A stretch of DNA of 64,000 nucleotides from Aureispira sp963837355 (GTDB lineage Bacteria > Bacteroidota > Bacteroidia > Chitinophagales > Saprospiraceae). Each line of letters opens with the position of its first letter. The first letter of the stretch is position 1. The translations under genes were made by a program, and so were the position numbers. Under the pieces are notes generated by a model. The model saw only the letters and a list, made by a program, of their open reading frames with translations. It searched no databases and was not told the origin of the DNA. Of this stretch, positions 52,814-62,486 are shown piece by piece. The stretch is from positions 485,798-549,797 of the forward strand of contig CAWIMY010000008.1 in the NCBI GenBank assembly GCA_963837355.1, written 5' to 3'.

Positions 52814-53254
52814 ATGTACGCAATCCGTCAGGATTTCGATCCTAATAGCCTGTCCGCTATTGAAAATCTCGTTGCCGTTCTTGAATTTATCCGCCAAGAA
52901 CCCTTTGGTATTGAAGAATATCAAGAAGGAGTAATTCCAGCGCAAGCTTTGGACTACATCAACCAATTCAAAGCGCAGAATGGTTTGAATGAAGAAGATG
53001 GCTTATCTCCCAATGTCATCGACGCGCTTAATGCCGCTTGGATTACCAAAAAATATACCTACCCAGAATACATCAGCGAGCTGCACACTTGGCTACAAGC
53101 GCTCTATTATGGAATTGACCAAGAAGAGGTTGATCAAATGATCATTGGTTCTACAACCTACGATGCCATCCAGCAAGCCCAAGAAAACTATCAAATACCA
53201 CTTACAGGCACTGTAACTGTAGCGTTAGAAGATGCGCTTGCGCAGCGATTATGA
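52814..53254 (+). CDS. TcA fragment 1: N-terminus with peptidoglycan-binding-like domain
   Basis: 146 residues. Start ATG at 52814 behind the candidate promoter. The C-terminal part (MIIGSTTYDAIQQAQENYQIPLTGTVTVALEDALAQRL) has the spacing of a PGBD-1-like domain (G-x-x-T-x-x-A-I-x-x-x-Q...TG-x-x). The frame then shifts near 53245 and continues as YETAISNNENPDD. Confidence 0.75.
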   Translation: MYAIRQDFDPNSLSAIENLVAVLEFIRQEPFGIEEYQEGVIPAQALDYINQFKAQNGLNEEDGLSPNVIDALNAAWITKKYTYPEYISELHTWLQALYYGIDQEEVDQMIIGSTTYDAIQQAQENYQIPLTGTVTVALEDALAQRL

Positions 53255-53561
53255 AACGGCTATTAGTAATAATGAAAATCCTGACGATACTCCCCCTGCT
53301 GACAGCGAGCAACAATGGCTCGAAGTAAATGATGTTAACCGCCTACAAGCAGTTGTCGCTCCCTTGAGCCCAGAAGACCAAGGTGAGCGGGTACAGCATT
53401 TGCAATTGGCCTTGGCTTGGTTGGACTATGCAATTGATTACAACGAATACCGAGATGCGACTTTTGGAGAATCTACCCGCTGTGGCGCTGGTCAATTATC
53501 AGAAAGACAATGCCTTAGCGGCGTTTGGAGAACGTCAACGAAGCTGATGCCGCTCATATAA
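53232..53561 (+). CDS. TcA fragment 2: second PGBD-like segment
   Basis: Real coding runs to about 53480: HLQLALAWLDYAIDYNEYRDATFGESTR, which continues one frame over as AVALVNYQKDNALAAFGE, a second PGBD-like module. The rest of the 109-residue reading frame is out of frame. Confidence 0.6.
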   Translation: MRLRSDYETAISNNENPDDTPPADSEQQWLEVNDVNRLQAVVAPLSPEDQGERVQHLQLALAWLDYAIDYNEYRDATFGESTRCGAGQLSERQCLSGVWRTSTKLMPLI

Positions 53562-53770
53562 ACAAGCGTTTGTTAGTGTCTAAACCGACTTTGTTGGATG
53601 ACAAGCAGTATGCTGTGCGTGGCGCCATCAAAGATGTTGATTGGAAAGGTATCGCGAACGCAAGGGTAGAGGTCTACGAACAAATTTTGCGCGGCGAGCC
53701 AAGCTTTATTGGAGCAAGGTACCACGCAATGAAGATGGTTCTTACATCATTAATTACGCTGCGCCAGTAG
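53525..53770 (+). CDS. TcA fragment 3: transthyretin-like segment, first half
   Basis: 81 residues. NVNEADAAHINKRLLV, then DKQYAVRGAIKDVDWKGIANARVEVYEQILRGEPSFIGA, a carboxypeptidase-regulatory/transthyretin-like pattern seen in N-terminal extensions of long TcA proteins. The frame breaks near 53720. Confidence 0.6.
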   Translation: MENVNEADAAHINKRLLVSKPTLLDDKQYAVRGAIKDVDWKGIANARVEVYEQILRGEPSFIGARYHAMKMVLTSLITLRQ

Positions 53771-53922
53771 ATGCCGCTACGCAAGAAGAAAAAGAGCGGT
53801 TCCACTTGTTAATACGCCTCAATGACGCCGAAGGTACCTTGCTCAAGGAAATGACCTTTTTTAATGTAGACTCCACCACTTGGTTTAATTATACGACGGG
53901 TGCGATACCCTTCTCTGAGTAA
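53641..53922 (+). CDS. TcA fragment 4: transthyretin-like segment, second half
   Basis: From about 53720 the frame reads RNEDGSYIINYAAPVDAATQEEKERFHLLIRLNDAEGTLLKEMTFFNVDSTTWFNYTTG, the end of the regulatory-like domain. It breaks near 53915. A short unlisted stretch (SKSVYEENMALLEPYLGG) follows in a third frame before fragment 5. Confidence 0.6.
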   Translation: MERYRERKGRGLRTNFARRAKLYWSKVPRNEDGSYIINYAAPVDAATQEEKERFHLLIRLNDAEGTLLKEMTFFNVDSTTWFNYTTGAIPFSE

Positions 53923-53966
53923 GTCTGTCTATGAAGAGAATATGGCCTTGTTAGAACCGTATTTAG

Positions 53967-55802
53967 GTGGGTTTGCAGTTAAAGGAAATAGAAGAGAGTG
54001 TGTTGAACCGCGATGTGGAATATCTAAATGCTTCGACAGGTTTGGGAGCTAATGAAATTATAAAACTCTCTTTAGCGCATCGTGTTGCAGAACAATTGTC
54101 AGCGTATAATATTGATCCGAGTGTAATCTACGCTTTTTTTAAGCAAGAAATGCCACAGAGTTTGCCATCTTCTCTCTTGCCCGACACCTTGAGCGAGTGG
54201 TCAATTTGGATAAGCAGTTTGGTAGAAACACAGACGATTGCCTTAGCCCTTCTGCCGCGCCCAATGCAAGAAGAAGTTTTGGCAAAAGCGGGAACCACCA
54301 ACATTCTACCTATCGAGCGGTATAATCAATTGGAAGCTATTTTAAATCAGTTGGATGAGGTGCGGACACATTATGCACAAATGGCGCCTATTGTGGGTAA
54401 CGGAGTTACACTCAACGACGTGTTGGCAGATACCAGTATAGCGAATGACGATCGAAGTGTCATCGTAGAGGCCTTTGCTAATGATCCTTCTTTTTCCCCT
54501 GCTTTTATTCAAAGATTAGGCACATCGGGTACCATCAGTGAAAACGCTCAAAAAGAATTAGAAAAAGAATACTTTTTGTTGGAGTTGGGAAATCGTGAAG
54601 TAGAGCAGGCTAGTAATTTGAAGGCTGTATTTGGGAAGGAAGGCTACTCGGCAGTCGTAGAGCGCATTAGTGATTTTGCTAAATGGACGGAAGAGGACTG
54701 GCAAATTTATGCAGATTCACAGCCTGTTATGGAGGGTGTAGAACCGACTACTATAGATCCTCAAGTGCTGTATCAGAAAGCTACTCGTATAGCACCTACC
54801 GTTGCACTGCTCGCCAGCTTAGAGCGGCGCAATAATGAAGCGTTGGAAAACTTATCTACACTGCGAGAAGTGATCGATCAAGAGCAATGGACCAATTTGT
54901 TACAGATTCCTTTATTGGCAGTAGCACAAAATCCAGACTTAGAGTTGTCAGAGGCAGTTTTGGAAGAGTTAAAAACCGTACAACGCGTTCAGAAAATAGC
55001 TCCCTCGGCTGAAATAGGCAGCTTGTTAATAGATGAAGGGGTGACAAGTGCACAGCAAGCCTTCAGAATGGGCGCCGCAGGCATCAGCCAAAGCCTACAA
55101 GCTGCTGGTTTAGATAGCACTACAGCTGATGGTCATGCCGCTCATACTTTTGTTTTGGCACAGCAGCAAGTAGGGGATGCTATGGGGGTAGGCGTAGCTA
55201 TTCAATTGCTTGGAAACAATCAATTATCTACCAATGTACTTCCCAGTTTAGCCAATATTGAAGAATTATTTGGGTCAACGGATACCTGCGCTTGCGAACA
55301 TTGTCGCTCCGTTTACAGCCCTGCGGCCTATCTAACAGATTTGTTACAATGGATAAAGAATAACGGAACGGACGTAGAGGGTAGCGAGCTACCTTTAGAT
55401 GCTCTACTAGCGCGCCGTCCTGATTTAGAACATATTTTGCTCAATTGTAAGAATGCCCATACGCCCTTGCCTTATATAGATTTAGTCAATGAGGTCTTAG
55501 AATATGCTATTGGTAAAAATATGGACGCTACGAGCCAAGTTGTAGAGGGTTATGAAAAGCGTAATACGACTTGGTCAGCAGAAGTCTTGCGCTTACAACC
55601 AGAGTACCAGTTAGATCTGGTGTATGAGAAGTTGGTCACCTTGCCCAATTCCACTTCTTACGCACCGACCGCTTCTTACAGTGCGTTTAATTTGTGGCAA
55701 GCTCAATTCCATTTGTATTTGGATCGTTTAGGAATTGATACCTATGAGCTGGTCAAGCAATGGGGGCAATATGGGTCAATACTAGAACCGTATGATCGCT
55801 GA
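53967..55802 (+). CDS. TcA fragment 5: VRP1-containing region
   Basis: 611 residues, mostly alpha-helical, with the VRP1-family (PF03538-type) signature around 55270-55350 (DTCACEHCRSVYSPAAYLTDLLQW, DALLARRPDLEHILLNCKNAHTPLPYIDLVNEVLE). It ends at the frame break near 55800 and continues as EAAAYFKMPSHEVL. Confidence 0.82.
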   Translation: MGLQLKEIEESVLNRDVEYLNASTGLGANEIIKLSLAHRVAEQLSAYNIDPSVIYAFFKQEMPQSLPSSLLPDTLSEWSIWISSLVETQTIALALLPRPMQEEVLAKAGTTNILPIERYNQLEAILNQLDEVRTHYAQMAPIVGNGVTLNDVLADTSIANDDRSVIVEAFANDPSFSPAFIQRLGTSGTISENAQKELEKEYFLLELGNREVEQASNLKAVFGKEGYSAVVERISDFAKWTEEDWQIYADSQPVMEGVEPTTIDPQVLYQKATRIAPTVALLASLERRNNEALENLSTLREVIDQEQWTNLLQIPLLAVAQNPDLELSEAVLEELKTVQRVQKIAPSAEIGSLLIDEGVTSAQQAFRMGAAGISQSLQAAGLDSTTADGHAAHTFVLAQQQVGDAMGVGVAIQLLGNNQLSTNVLPSLANIEELFGSTDTCACEHCRSVYSPAAYLTDLLQWIKNNGTDVEGSELPLDALLARRPDLEHILLNCKNAHTPLPYIDLVNEVLEYAIGKNMDATSQVVEGYEKRNTTWSAEVLRLQPEYQLDLVYEKLVTLPNSTSYAPTASYSAFNLWQAQFHLYLDRLGIDTYELVKQWGQYGSILEPYDR

Positions 55803-58800
55803 GGCTGCCGCGTATTTCAAAATGCCTAGTCATGAGGTACTCGATATAGCAAGCAACGATTATGATTATGGTAGCCATGCAGCAGCCAGTTCTGAGGTAG
55901 AGCAATTTTTAAAACAACACGAGTTGACTTACGCGCAATTGGTAGAATTGTTACAGTGTGATGTCGCTACAGGGGGCATTGCGCTTTCCATAAAAGTTAT
56001 AGAGGGGAACAATGCCAATACCTGTACTTTATCGGAAATGGAGATTGATGGCCTGACGAATGTGGCGTATACGAATCTTTGGAACTTTTTGCGCTTGTGG
56101 AAATACACGGGCTGGACTATAAGAGAGTTGAACAATGTGGTGCGCCATCCTCGTGTTGGCGGTGGGTTTTTAGTTGCAGGGGCGTTAGAACAGGTAGCAA
56201 AATTCCATCAAGTGCAGCAGCAATTGCGCCTAGGAGTAGCGCCTTTATTGACTCTATTTGGAGATATGGATACAGCTGTTTGGACAGATGCACAGAACAA
56301 AGAACAGGTGGGCTTTTATCAACAGGTTTATATGGCGGAGCATTTTGATAAAGCCATGCGCGCTGCCTTTGATTCTTCTAACCTGACGCTGGATTTGACA
56401 GCGTTGACGAGTGAACAAACCAATTACATAGCCACCGCTTTAGGTGTTAGTGTGGGAATAGTCGATACTATTTTGAATTTACCTATTTTGGATCAGTTGA
56501 CGCAGTTTCACAACCCTCCTTATACCAGTCTTGACCTAGTCAAAAATGCCTCTAGTCTCACAGGGTTGTCCAATTTGTATGCTTATAGCTTATTGGCAAA
56601 AACATTTGACTTAGATTTAGAGACGTTGCCAGCATTGGGCAATCTACTCTATAATGGGTCTATTATCCTTATCAACCCTGCCTCTTTTCAGCAATTTATT
56701 GAAGATCTGCAACAGTTGAAAGCCCTGCGCCTTCCTGTAGATACCTTGTTGTACATCTTAAGACACCACGAGCCGACAGCATTTTTAGACGAAATTACGG
56801 TACAAGAATGGAATGAGGAATTGTCTGCCGTGTTGGACGAGGCTTATCTGACCTTATTTGAAAGCACAGAGGTAGAGCGTGTGTTACTGACGGATTTGTT
56901 ACGTCGTACAGAAAAATTTGAAACGGAAGAAAAAATTCAAGATTTCTTAGATATTATTACTAACCAACAATCGATTGGTGCATTGGCTATTCAAGTTCAA
57001 GTGAGGACTTATTTTGATTACCTCTCTACGGATGCGCAGGATGCAATTGTAACAGAGGCATCGAATGCAGATTTCCCCACTAAATCTTTTCCAGCTATTC
57101 CCTTGGTCAAACAAGCGCTACACGCGTACCTCAATAGAGAAGTTGTTTACGACTTCTTAAGCAGTAAGTTAAACATAGATACTGAATTGTTGCATTGGTT
57201 TATGCAGCACAATACTTATAATGGTAACGGGTTGTTAGCCAATGAGTTTGTGTCCGATTATGAGCAAATTATTCCAGCTAGCAATTTGGCTCAACGATAC
57301 CGCTATATACAAAAATTCAAGTTGTGGATAGATGCCATGAAGTTGAATTTAGCAGATGTTGAGGCGCTAGAGCAACACCATGATTTGCTTAATCCGCAGC
57401 TTCTAAAACCCAGTGATTTACCGATCTATCTTGGTGGAACATGGAGCCTAGAACAATGGAAAAACACCCTAGCCATTCTAGCATTGTGCCGACACTACAG
57501 AGTAGAGTTGCCTGTTTTCTTAGAATTATTGGCAGATCTCAAGGAGTTAAATACCACCAATGGTACTACCGATAACGTCGGGGCTTTCTTTCAGCAAATG
57601 AAGAAGCACTTCCCTTGGAATTTTGAATTGTTGGAAGAGTTGAACGCGCATTTTGGCTGGACTGTAGCTGATTATTTGAACCCAGAGCACTACGACAAAA
57701 TGCTGCAATGGATGACATGGGTCGAGCAAAGTGGAGAAACCTTTGCTTTTGTGAAAGACTGGCCTGCTATTTTTGACGTATCAACTGCCAATTACTTGGC
57801 CAATCAGAAAAATATAGCGGCACAGGCCAAGCAGAGCCTACAAAATCGCTTATCACCTGAACAATGGGAAGGCGACTACAAAAAAATCCAAGACAATATC
57901 CGTGGGCAGAAGCGCGATGCCTTGTTAGCCCACGCCAAAAACTTTGATGCAGCAGGCAACCCTGTACTTTTATCCGTTACCGAATTGTACAAATACTACC
58001 TCATTGATCCCGCCATGGGCGCTTGCCAGTATACGTCTAGGATTAAACAAGCCATTAGCAGCGTGCAGTTGTTTATTCAACGCTGTTTGATGGGCTTAGA
58101 AGGAGAAGTCAGCGTTAGTAGTGTCATTGCCAAGCAGTGGAAATGGATGCAAAATTACCGCGTATGGGAGGCCAACCGCAAAGTGTTCTTATACCCAGAA
58201 AACTGGATCGAACCTGCTTTACGCGACGACAAAACCGAGCTGTTCAAAGAGTTTGAAGATAAAATGTTGCAGGCCGAAGTAACCAATGAAAACGTCGAAC
58301 GCAACCTACAGGAGTATTTGGTGAAACTGCACCACATTTCCAACTTAGATATGATGAGTATCTGTGAAGATACCCTGAGCGACAGCGTGTATGTACTTGC
58401 TCGTACCAAAGAAATACCACCAGAGTACTACTACCGCAAGCTCGATAAAACGGCAGGTACTTGGACGGGATGGCAAAAAATAGAAGGCGCGATTAAAGGG
58501 GAACACCCTGTTTTGCAGATGTACAACGGGCGCTTGCATATCTTTTGGCTAGAGATTTTGGAGAAGCCGCAAGAGATTATTCTGCAACACGATACGCCTC
58601 CTAGGAATAAGTTCAATATGACAACTAATAGTTATGGACAAGGTGGTGATGCAAACAATACAACTATTAAACACACGCCGCCCTCTTACAGAGAAATTAA
58701 ACTCTCTTGGATGGTGCTGTACGATACAGGCTGGTCTCCACCAACCCTATCCAAAGACAAACTTATTCATCCTTGGCCCCATCCTGACTATGCATTACAC

Positions 58801-59109
58801 TTGCGCCCTAGACAAAAGGGACAAGATATGTGGCTGGATATTTATGTATCATCAGCTATCGAGCTTAATGGACGCCATTTTTATAACCAATTTGAGAATC
58901 AGTACCAGACACTCAATAATCAAGATAAAGATGGGATTGTAGTAAAACACAGGTTTGACCAGTTAGACCACAGGCCTGTACATGCTGCTTCTTTTGTTTT
59001 TGATGGATTTGTGAAGGCGATAAAAGTAAGACCAGTAGAAGGAGCGTATTGGTATGTGGGCTGGCAAAGAGCTCTAACTGCTTCGGCACAAAACGAATGG
59101 GGCGTATAG
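55792..59109 (+). CDS. TcA fragment 6: helical shell, ABC-toxin N-terminal and neuraminidase-like regions
   Basis: 1105 residues, the longest intact piece. From about residue 690 it reads KQSLQNRLSPEQWEGDYKKIQ and later AISSVQLFIQRCLMGLE (ABC-toxin N-terminal region), then YRVWEANRKVFLYPENWIEPALRDDK and RLHIFWLE (neuraminidase-like region). The frame breaks near 59100. Confidence 0.85.
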   Translation: MIAEAAAYFKMPSHEVLDIASNDYDYGSHAAASSEVEQFLKQHELTYAQLVELLQCDVATGGIALSIKVIEGNNANTCTLSEMEIDGLTNVAYTNLWNFLRLWKYTGWTIRELNNVVRHPRVGGGFLVAGALEQVAKFHQVQQQLRLGVAPLLTLFGDMDTAVWTDAQNKEQVGFYQQVYMAEHFDKAMRAAFDSSNLTLDLTALTSEQTNYIATALGVSVGIVDTILNLPILDQLTQFHNPPYTSLDLVKNASSLTGLSNLYAYSLLAKTFDLDLETLPALGNLLYNGSIILINPASFQQFIEDLQQLKALRLPVDTLLYILRHHEPTAFLDEITVQEWNEELSAVLDEAYLTLFESTEVERVLLTDLLRRTEKFETEEKIQDFLDIITNQQSIGALAIQVQVRTYFDYLSTDAQDAIVTEASNADFPTKSFPAIPLVKQALHAYLNREVVYDFLSSKLNIDTELLHWFMQHNTYNGNGLLANEFVSDYEQIIPASNLAQRYRYIQKFKLWIDAMKLNLADVEALEQHHDLLNPQLLKPSDLPIYLGGTWSLEQWKNTLAILALCRHYRVELPVFLELLADLKELNTTNGTTDNVGAFFQQMKKHFPWNFELLEELNAHFGWTVADYLNPEHYDKMLQWMTWVEQSGETFAFVKDWPAIFDVSTANYLANQKNIAAQAKQSLQNRLSPEQWEGDYKKIQDNIRGQKRDALLAHAKNFDAAGNPVLLSVTELYKYYLIDPAMGACQYTSRIKQAISSVQLFIQRCLMGLEGEVSVSSVIAKQWKWMQNYRVWEANRKVFLYPENWIEPALRDDKTELFKEFEDKMLQAEVTNENVERNLQEYLVKLHHISNLDMMSICEDTLSDSVYVLARTKEIPPEYYYRKLDKTAGTWTGWQKIEGAIKGEHPVLQMYNGRLHIFWLEILEKPQEIILQHDTPPRNKFNMTTNSYGQGGDANNTTIKHTPPSYREIKLSWMVLYDTGWSPPTLSKDKLIHPWPHPDYALHLRPRQKGQDMWLDIYVSSAIELNGRHFYNQFENQYQTLNNQDKDGIVVKHRFDQLDHRPVHAASFVFDGFVKAIKVRPVEGAYWYVGWQRALTASAQNEWGV

Positions 59110-59618
59110 TCAATGAAGGACCTATTTGGATTGAATCCTTAACGGGAGTAAGCTATAGTAGTTTCAGGAAATATCACGAAATAGAAAATGGCTGGGTCAA
59201 AACTAATTATGGTTCATTTGATTTGCATTATCATGCTCAGCGCGTGCTGTTTACCAAGCTCATCAATGAGAGTAAGCACGCAAATGCCCCTACCGTAAGT
59301 ATATGGGGTACCTATAGAAGTAGACAGGATCATGTCAGAAGGTTTATGGTAAATATACCAGGTAGAGGTAATGTAGGGATGCCAGTGAATAATCTTAATA
59401 ATCTAATCACAAATGGATTATCGGGAAATAATACCTCTTCTAACCCTGTGAGTAGACCTTGGAAACTAACGGTTATACCCGCTGAATACAATGGACAATT
59501 ACTGCGTGCTCCTAATCCAAGTAGTTTTGTAAAAATAGAAGATTCTAATTCTTACGAATACATTTATAACAATTTTGGAGAAGATGGTCGTAAGATTGAG
59601 CCGATTGCTGGAACCTAG
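59049..59618 (+). CDS. TcA fragment 7
   Basis: Real coding from about 59100 (RIVNEGPIWIESLTGVSYSSFRKYHEI) to about 59600 (YNNFGEDGRK). Beta-rich, corresponding to a receptor-binding or neuraminidase-adjacent part. It breaks near 59600. Confidence 0.65.
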   Translation: MVCGLAKSSNCFGTKRMGRIVNEGPIWIESLTGVSYSSFRKYHEIENGWVKTNYGSFDLHYHAQRVLFTKLINESKHANAPTVSIWGTYRSRQDHVRRFMVNIPGRGNVGMPVNNLNNLITNGLSGNNTSSNPVSRPWKLTVIPAEYNGQLLRAPNPSSFVKIEDSNSYEYIYNNFGEDGRKIEPIAGT

Positions 59619-60822
59619 TAGTGAGTTGTCCAGACCTTGGAAGAATTACTACAAGCATAATTATTTATCGACAGTAGATACTGAAAAGGCGACGAGTCCA
59701 ACCCAGGTAACAAACGCTAGGTCTATGGCTGTTTTGACAAACGCGTCAGGTGGAGTTGTTATTCTGGAAGAAAATTTGAAGTATAAACTTGTCGTACCGT
59801 TTAGTGGTAATATGTCAGAAGAACAACGGTACAATAATGTTCTGTATCAAGATAAATTACGCTCCTTCTATTTGGAGGAAAAAGATGCAGCAAGACAACA
59901 ATACAGCATCCACGCTATTTACCACCCTTTTACAAGAGAATTTTTGGGAGAATTAGGCAGTGGCGGTCTCGAAAGACTGTATACCAGAGAAACACAGTAC
60001 TTGGACGGGGAGGACTTAAATGCTTATTATCAGCCCAATAGCAGCCATCTTGTACCAGAGCAAGCCACCGATATTATTAGGGAACAAGTTAATTTTGAGA
60101 ACTACCACGGCTATGGTATTTACAACCAAGAAATCTTCTTCCATATTCCTTTGATGATTGCCACAGAACTAAGCGAAAATCAACGCTTCGAAGAAGCAAT
60201 GCAATGGTTCCACTTTATTTTTAATCCAATAGGGGTACCTTATAATCGGAATACTGCAGGTTCAGAAGAGGTGAGCCGATACTGGATTACCAAACCATTT
60301 TTTGAGCAAACTAATGCTGGTTATCAAGAAAATTTAATTCAAAACCTATTGGGTGGACAGTTGTCAGAAGAGACGAGAAACGCTATCAATGTATGGCGCA
60401 AGAATCCGTTTATGCCCTATGCGATAGCGCGCATGCGCCCAGTCGCGTATCAAAAGGCGGTAGTGATGAAATACATTGATAATCTAGTGGCTTGGGGCGA
60501 TCAACTCTTTAGAAGAGAAACCTTAGAATCCATCAACCAAGCAGCTCTGCGTTACATCATGGCTGCAGAAATTCTAGGCGATCAGCCAAATATACTGGCA
60601 AGCAAAAAGGTGAACGATCAGGACTATGCCACGATTAAAGATACGCTAGACGAATTTTCTAATGGTAATTTGTTGGTGCAGCTAGAGAACTGGACTATTA
60701 ATACCAATGGCTCTAATACTACCAGTAATGGTGCTGTTCCAGAAAGCTTTACACAAGGTAATCGGGGGCATCAAGCGAGCCAACACTGCCCACTTTTCCA
60801 ACTCCTGGCCCATAAACGATGA
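59575..60822 (+). CDS. TcA fragment 8: central region before the translocation channel
   Basis: 415 residues as read. ARQQYSIHAIYHPFTREFLGEL, WFHFIFNPIGVPYNRNTAG, RYWITKPF and FMPYAIARMRPVAYQKAVVMKYIDNLVAWGDQLFRR are strongly conserved TcA motifs. It breaks near 60770. Confidence 0.82.
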   Translation: MEKMVVRLSRLLEPSSELSRPWKNYYKHNYLSTVDTEKATSPTQVTNARSMAVLTNASGGVVILEENLKYKLVVPFSGNMSEEQRYNNVLYQDKLRSFYLEEKDAARQQYSIHAIYHPFTREFLGELGSGGLERLYTRETQYLDGEDLNAYYQPNSSHLVPEQATDIIREQVNFENYHGYGIYNQEIFFHIPLMIATELSENQRFEEAMQWFHFIFNPIGVPYNRNTAGSEEVSRYWITKPFFEQTNAGYQENLIQNLLGGQLSEETRNAINVWRKNPFMPYAIARMRPVAYQKAVVMKYIDNLVAWGDQLFRRETLESINQAALRYIMAAEILGDQPNILASKKVNDQDYATIKDTLDEFSNGNLLVQLENWTINTNGSNTTSNGAVPESFTQGNRGHQASQHCPLFQLLAHKR

Positions 60823-61252
60823 TGATTTACAGGGAGGAGTTTTAACGATAGGACAGGACGAACCAAACTTTGGTAAAGATATACCTTTGCCCATTATTGA
60901 TGGAAAATACTTCTGCATTCCCAAAAATGAGAAATTAGCAGGCTACTGGGATTTAGTAGGTGATCGCCTATTCAAGATTCGCAATTGTATGAACATTGAT
61001 GGCGTGGTGCGCCAACTCCCACTTTTTGCACCGCCTATTGATCCCGCTTTATTGGTAAATGCGGCAGCCAACGGCATTGATTTGAGTTCGGTTCTAGACG
61101 ATTTAAGTTTGCCAAAGCTACCATTACAAATACAGAGCCTTAGGCCGCTTGGCAGTACAATTTTGTGGCGAGGTCAAAGGATTGGGACAAAGTATGTTGT
61201 CGGCGCTGCAAAGCAAAGATGCCGAGGGCATGGCGCTCTTGCAGTCAAGTAA
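60707..61252 (+). CDS. TcA fragment 9
   Basis: From about 60770: FSNSWPINDDDLQGG..., then YFCIPKNEKLAGYWDLVGDRLFKIRNCMNIDGVVRQLPLFAPPIDPALLV, a hallmark of the TcA region before the pore helices. It breaks near 61165. Confidence 0.75.
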   Translation: MALILPVMVLFQKALHKVIGGIKRANTAHFSNSWPINDDDLQGGVLTIGQDEPNFGKDIPLPIIDGKYFCIPKNEKLAGYWDLVGDRLFKIRNCMNIDGVVRQLPLFAPPIDPALLVNAAANGIDLSSVLDDLSLPKLPLQIQSLRPLGSTILWRGQRIGTKYVVGAAKQRCRGHGALAVK

Positions 61253-61430
61253 TGCCATGCGTTTACTAGATGCTACCGTATCCCTAAAAGAATTACAAAT
61301 TCAAGAGGCGGAGGAGAGCATCAAATCGTTGGAGTTGCCTAGAGCAGCTGCGGAGTTTAGAAAGGAGTTTTATGAGGGGAGAGCCTTCATGAATGAATTA
61401 GAGAAAAATGCAGAGACGAAAGAATGCTAA
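61149..61430 (+). CDS. TcA fragment 10: pore-forming helix region
   Basis: SMLSALQSKDAEGMALLQSSNAMRLLDATVSLKELQIQEAEESIKSLE, the long coiled helices of the translocation channel. After the stop at 61430, coding continues as MALDGTAAFLRLVPRIAAFIG and, after further shifts, ASMASTQGSYERRQEEWDFQADLA to the in-frame TAG at 61789. Confidence 0.7.
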   Translation: MAVQFCGEVKGLGQSMLSALQSKDAEGMALLQSSNAMRLLDATVSLKELQIQEAEESIKSLELPRAAAEFRKEFYEGRAFMNELEKNAETKEC

Positions 61431-61981
61431 GAGTATCAGTTTAGAGTAGTACGGGGATGGCTTTGGATGGTACTGCTGCTTTTTTGAGATTGGTACCTCG
61501 AATAGCAGCTTTCATAGGTACTTTGAGCGGTGCTGAGACAGAAATTAACGTCAGGTGAACAATTAACTGATATACTACAAATAGGAAGTAGTCGTTATTT
61601 ACCGTGCCTCAGGTATCATCAGCAAAGAAGCCAGCATGGCCTCTACACAAGGCTCGTACGAGCGTCGTCAAGAGGAATGGGACTTCCAAGCCGACTTAGC
61701 CACTAGAGACATCGAACAAATCAACCAGCAAATTGCTACTGCTGCAATTCGGGTGGACATTGCTACGAAAGATTTGGAGAATCACCAGTAGCAAATAGAA
61801 ATGCTCAATCGGAGCGCGAGTATATGCAGTCGAAATACACCAACCAGCAGTTGTATTCTTGGATGGTCGGGCAGATTTCGGGGATTTATTTCCAAGCGTA
61901 CCAGTTGGCGTATGATATGGCTAAAAAGGCTGAAAAAAGTATGCGTTACGAGTTGGCCTTGCCAGACGATCTATCCCGAGT

Positions 61982-62392
61982 ATGATTGGTTTTGGTTACT
62001 GGGACAGCATGAAAAAAGGCTTGTTGGCGGGTGATAAGTTGATGCTAGCCATCAACCAAATGGAAGCGACGTACGTAGAGCACAACCGCCGTGAGTTGGA
62101 GTTGACCAAGCATATTTCCTTGCACCAACTAGCGCCTAACGCATTGATTGAGCTTAAAACAAAAGGCAGCTGTATTTTAGACATTCCAAAATGGTGGTTC
62201 GATTTGGATTATCCAGGCCATTACTTACGCCGTATCAAAACAGTATCGGTTTCTATTCCTTGTGTCACAGGGCCCAATGTTAATGTCAATTGTACACTGA
62301 CCATGACGCAGAATACGATTTCGAGACAAAGACGACAACGAAAGACTAAATTACGAAAGTACATCCATTGCCACTTCTTCGGCGCAAAATGA
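61982..62392 (+). CDS. TcA fragment 11: TcB-binding region, first part
   Basis: 136 residues. FGYWDSMKKGLLAGDKLMLAINQMEATYVEHNRRELELTKHISL and CILDIPKWWFDLDYPGHYLRRIKTVSVSIPCVTGP are typical of the TcA C-terminal TcB-binding domain. The frame just before, 61800-61978, holds YTNQQLYSWMVGQISGIYFQAYQ. It breaks near 62319. Confidence 0.8.
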   Translation: MIGFGYWDSMKKGLLAGDKLMLAINQMEATYVEHNRRELELTKHISLHQLAPNALIELKTKGSCILDIPKWWFDLDYPGHYLRRIKTVSVSIPCVTGPNVNVNCTLTMTQNTISRQRRQRKTKLRKYIHCHFFGAK

Positions 62393-62486
62393 TGCAGGTG
62401 TTTTTGAACCTAACCTCAATGGCGAGCGCTATTTACCTTTTGAAGGGGCAGGAGCGGAGAGTAAATGGAGATGAAGTTACCTGAAA

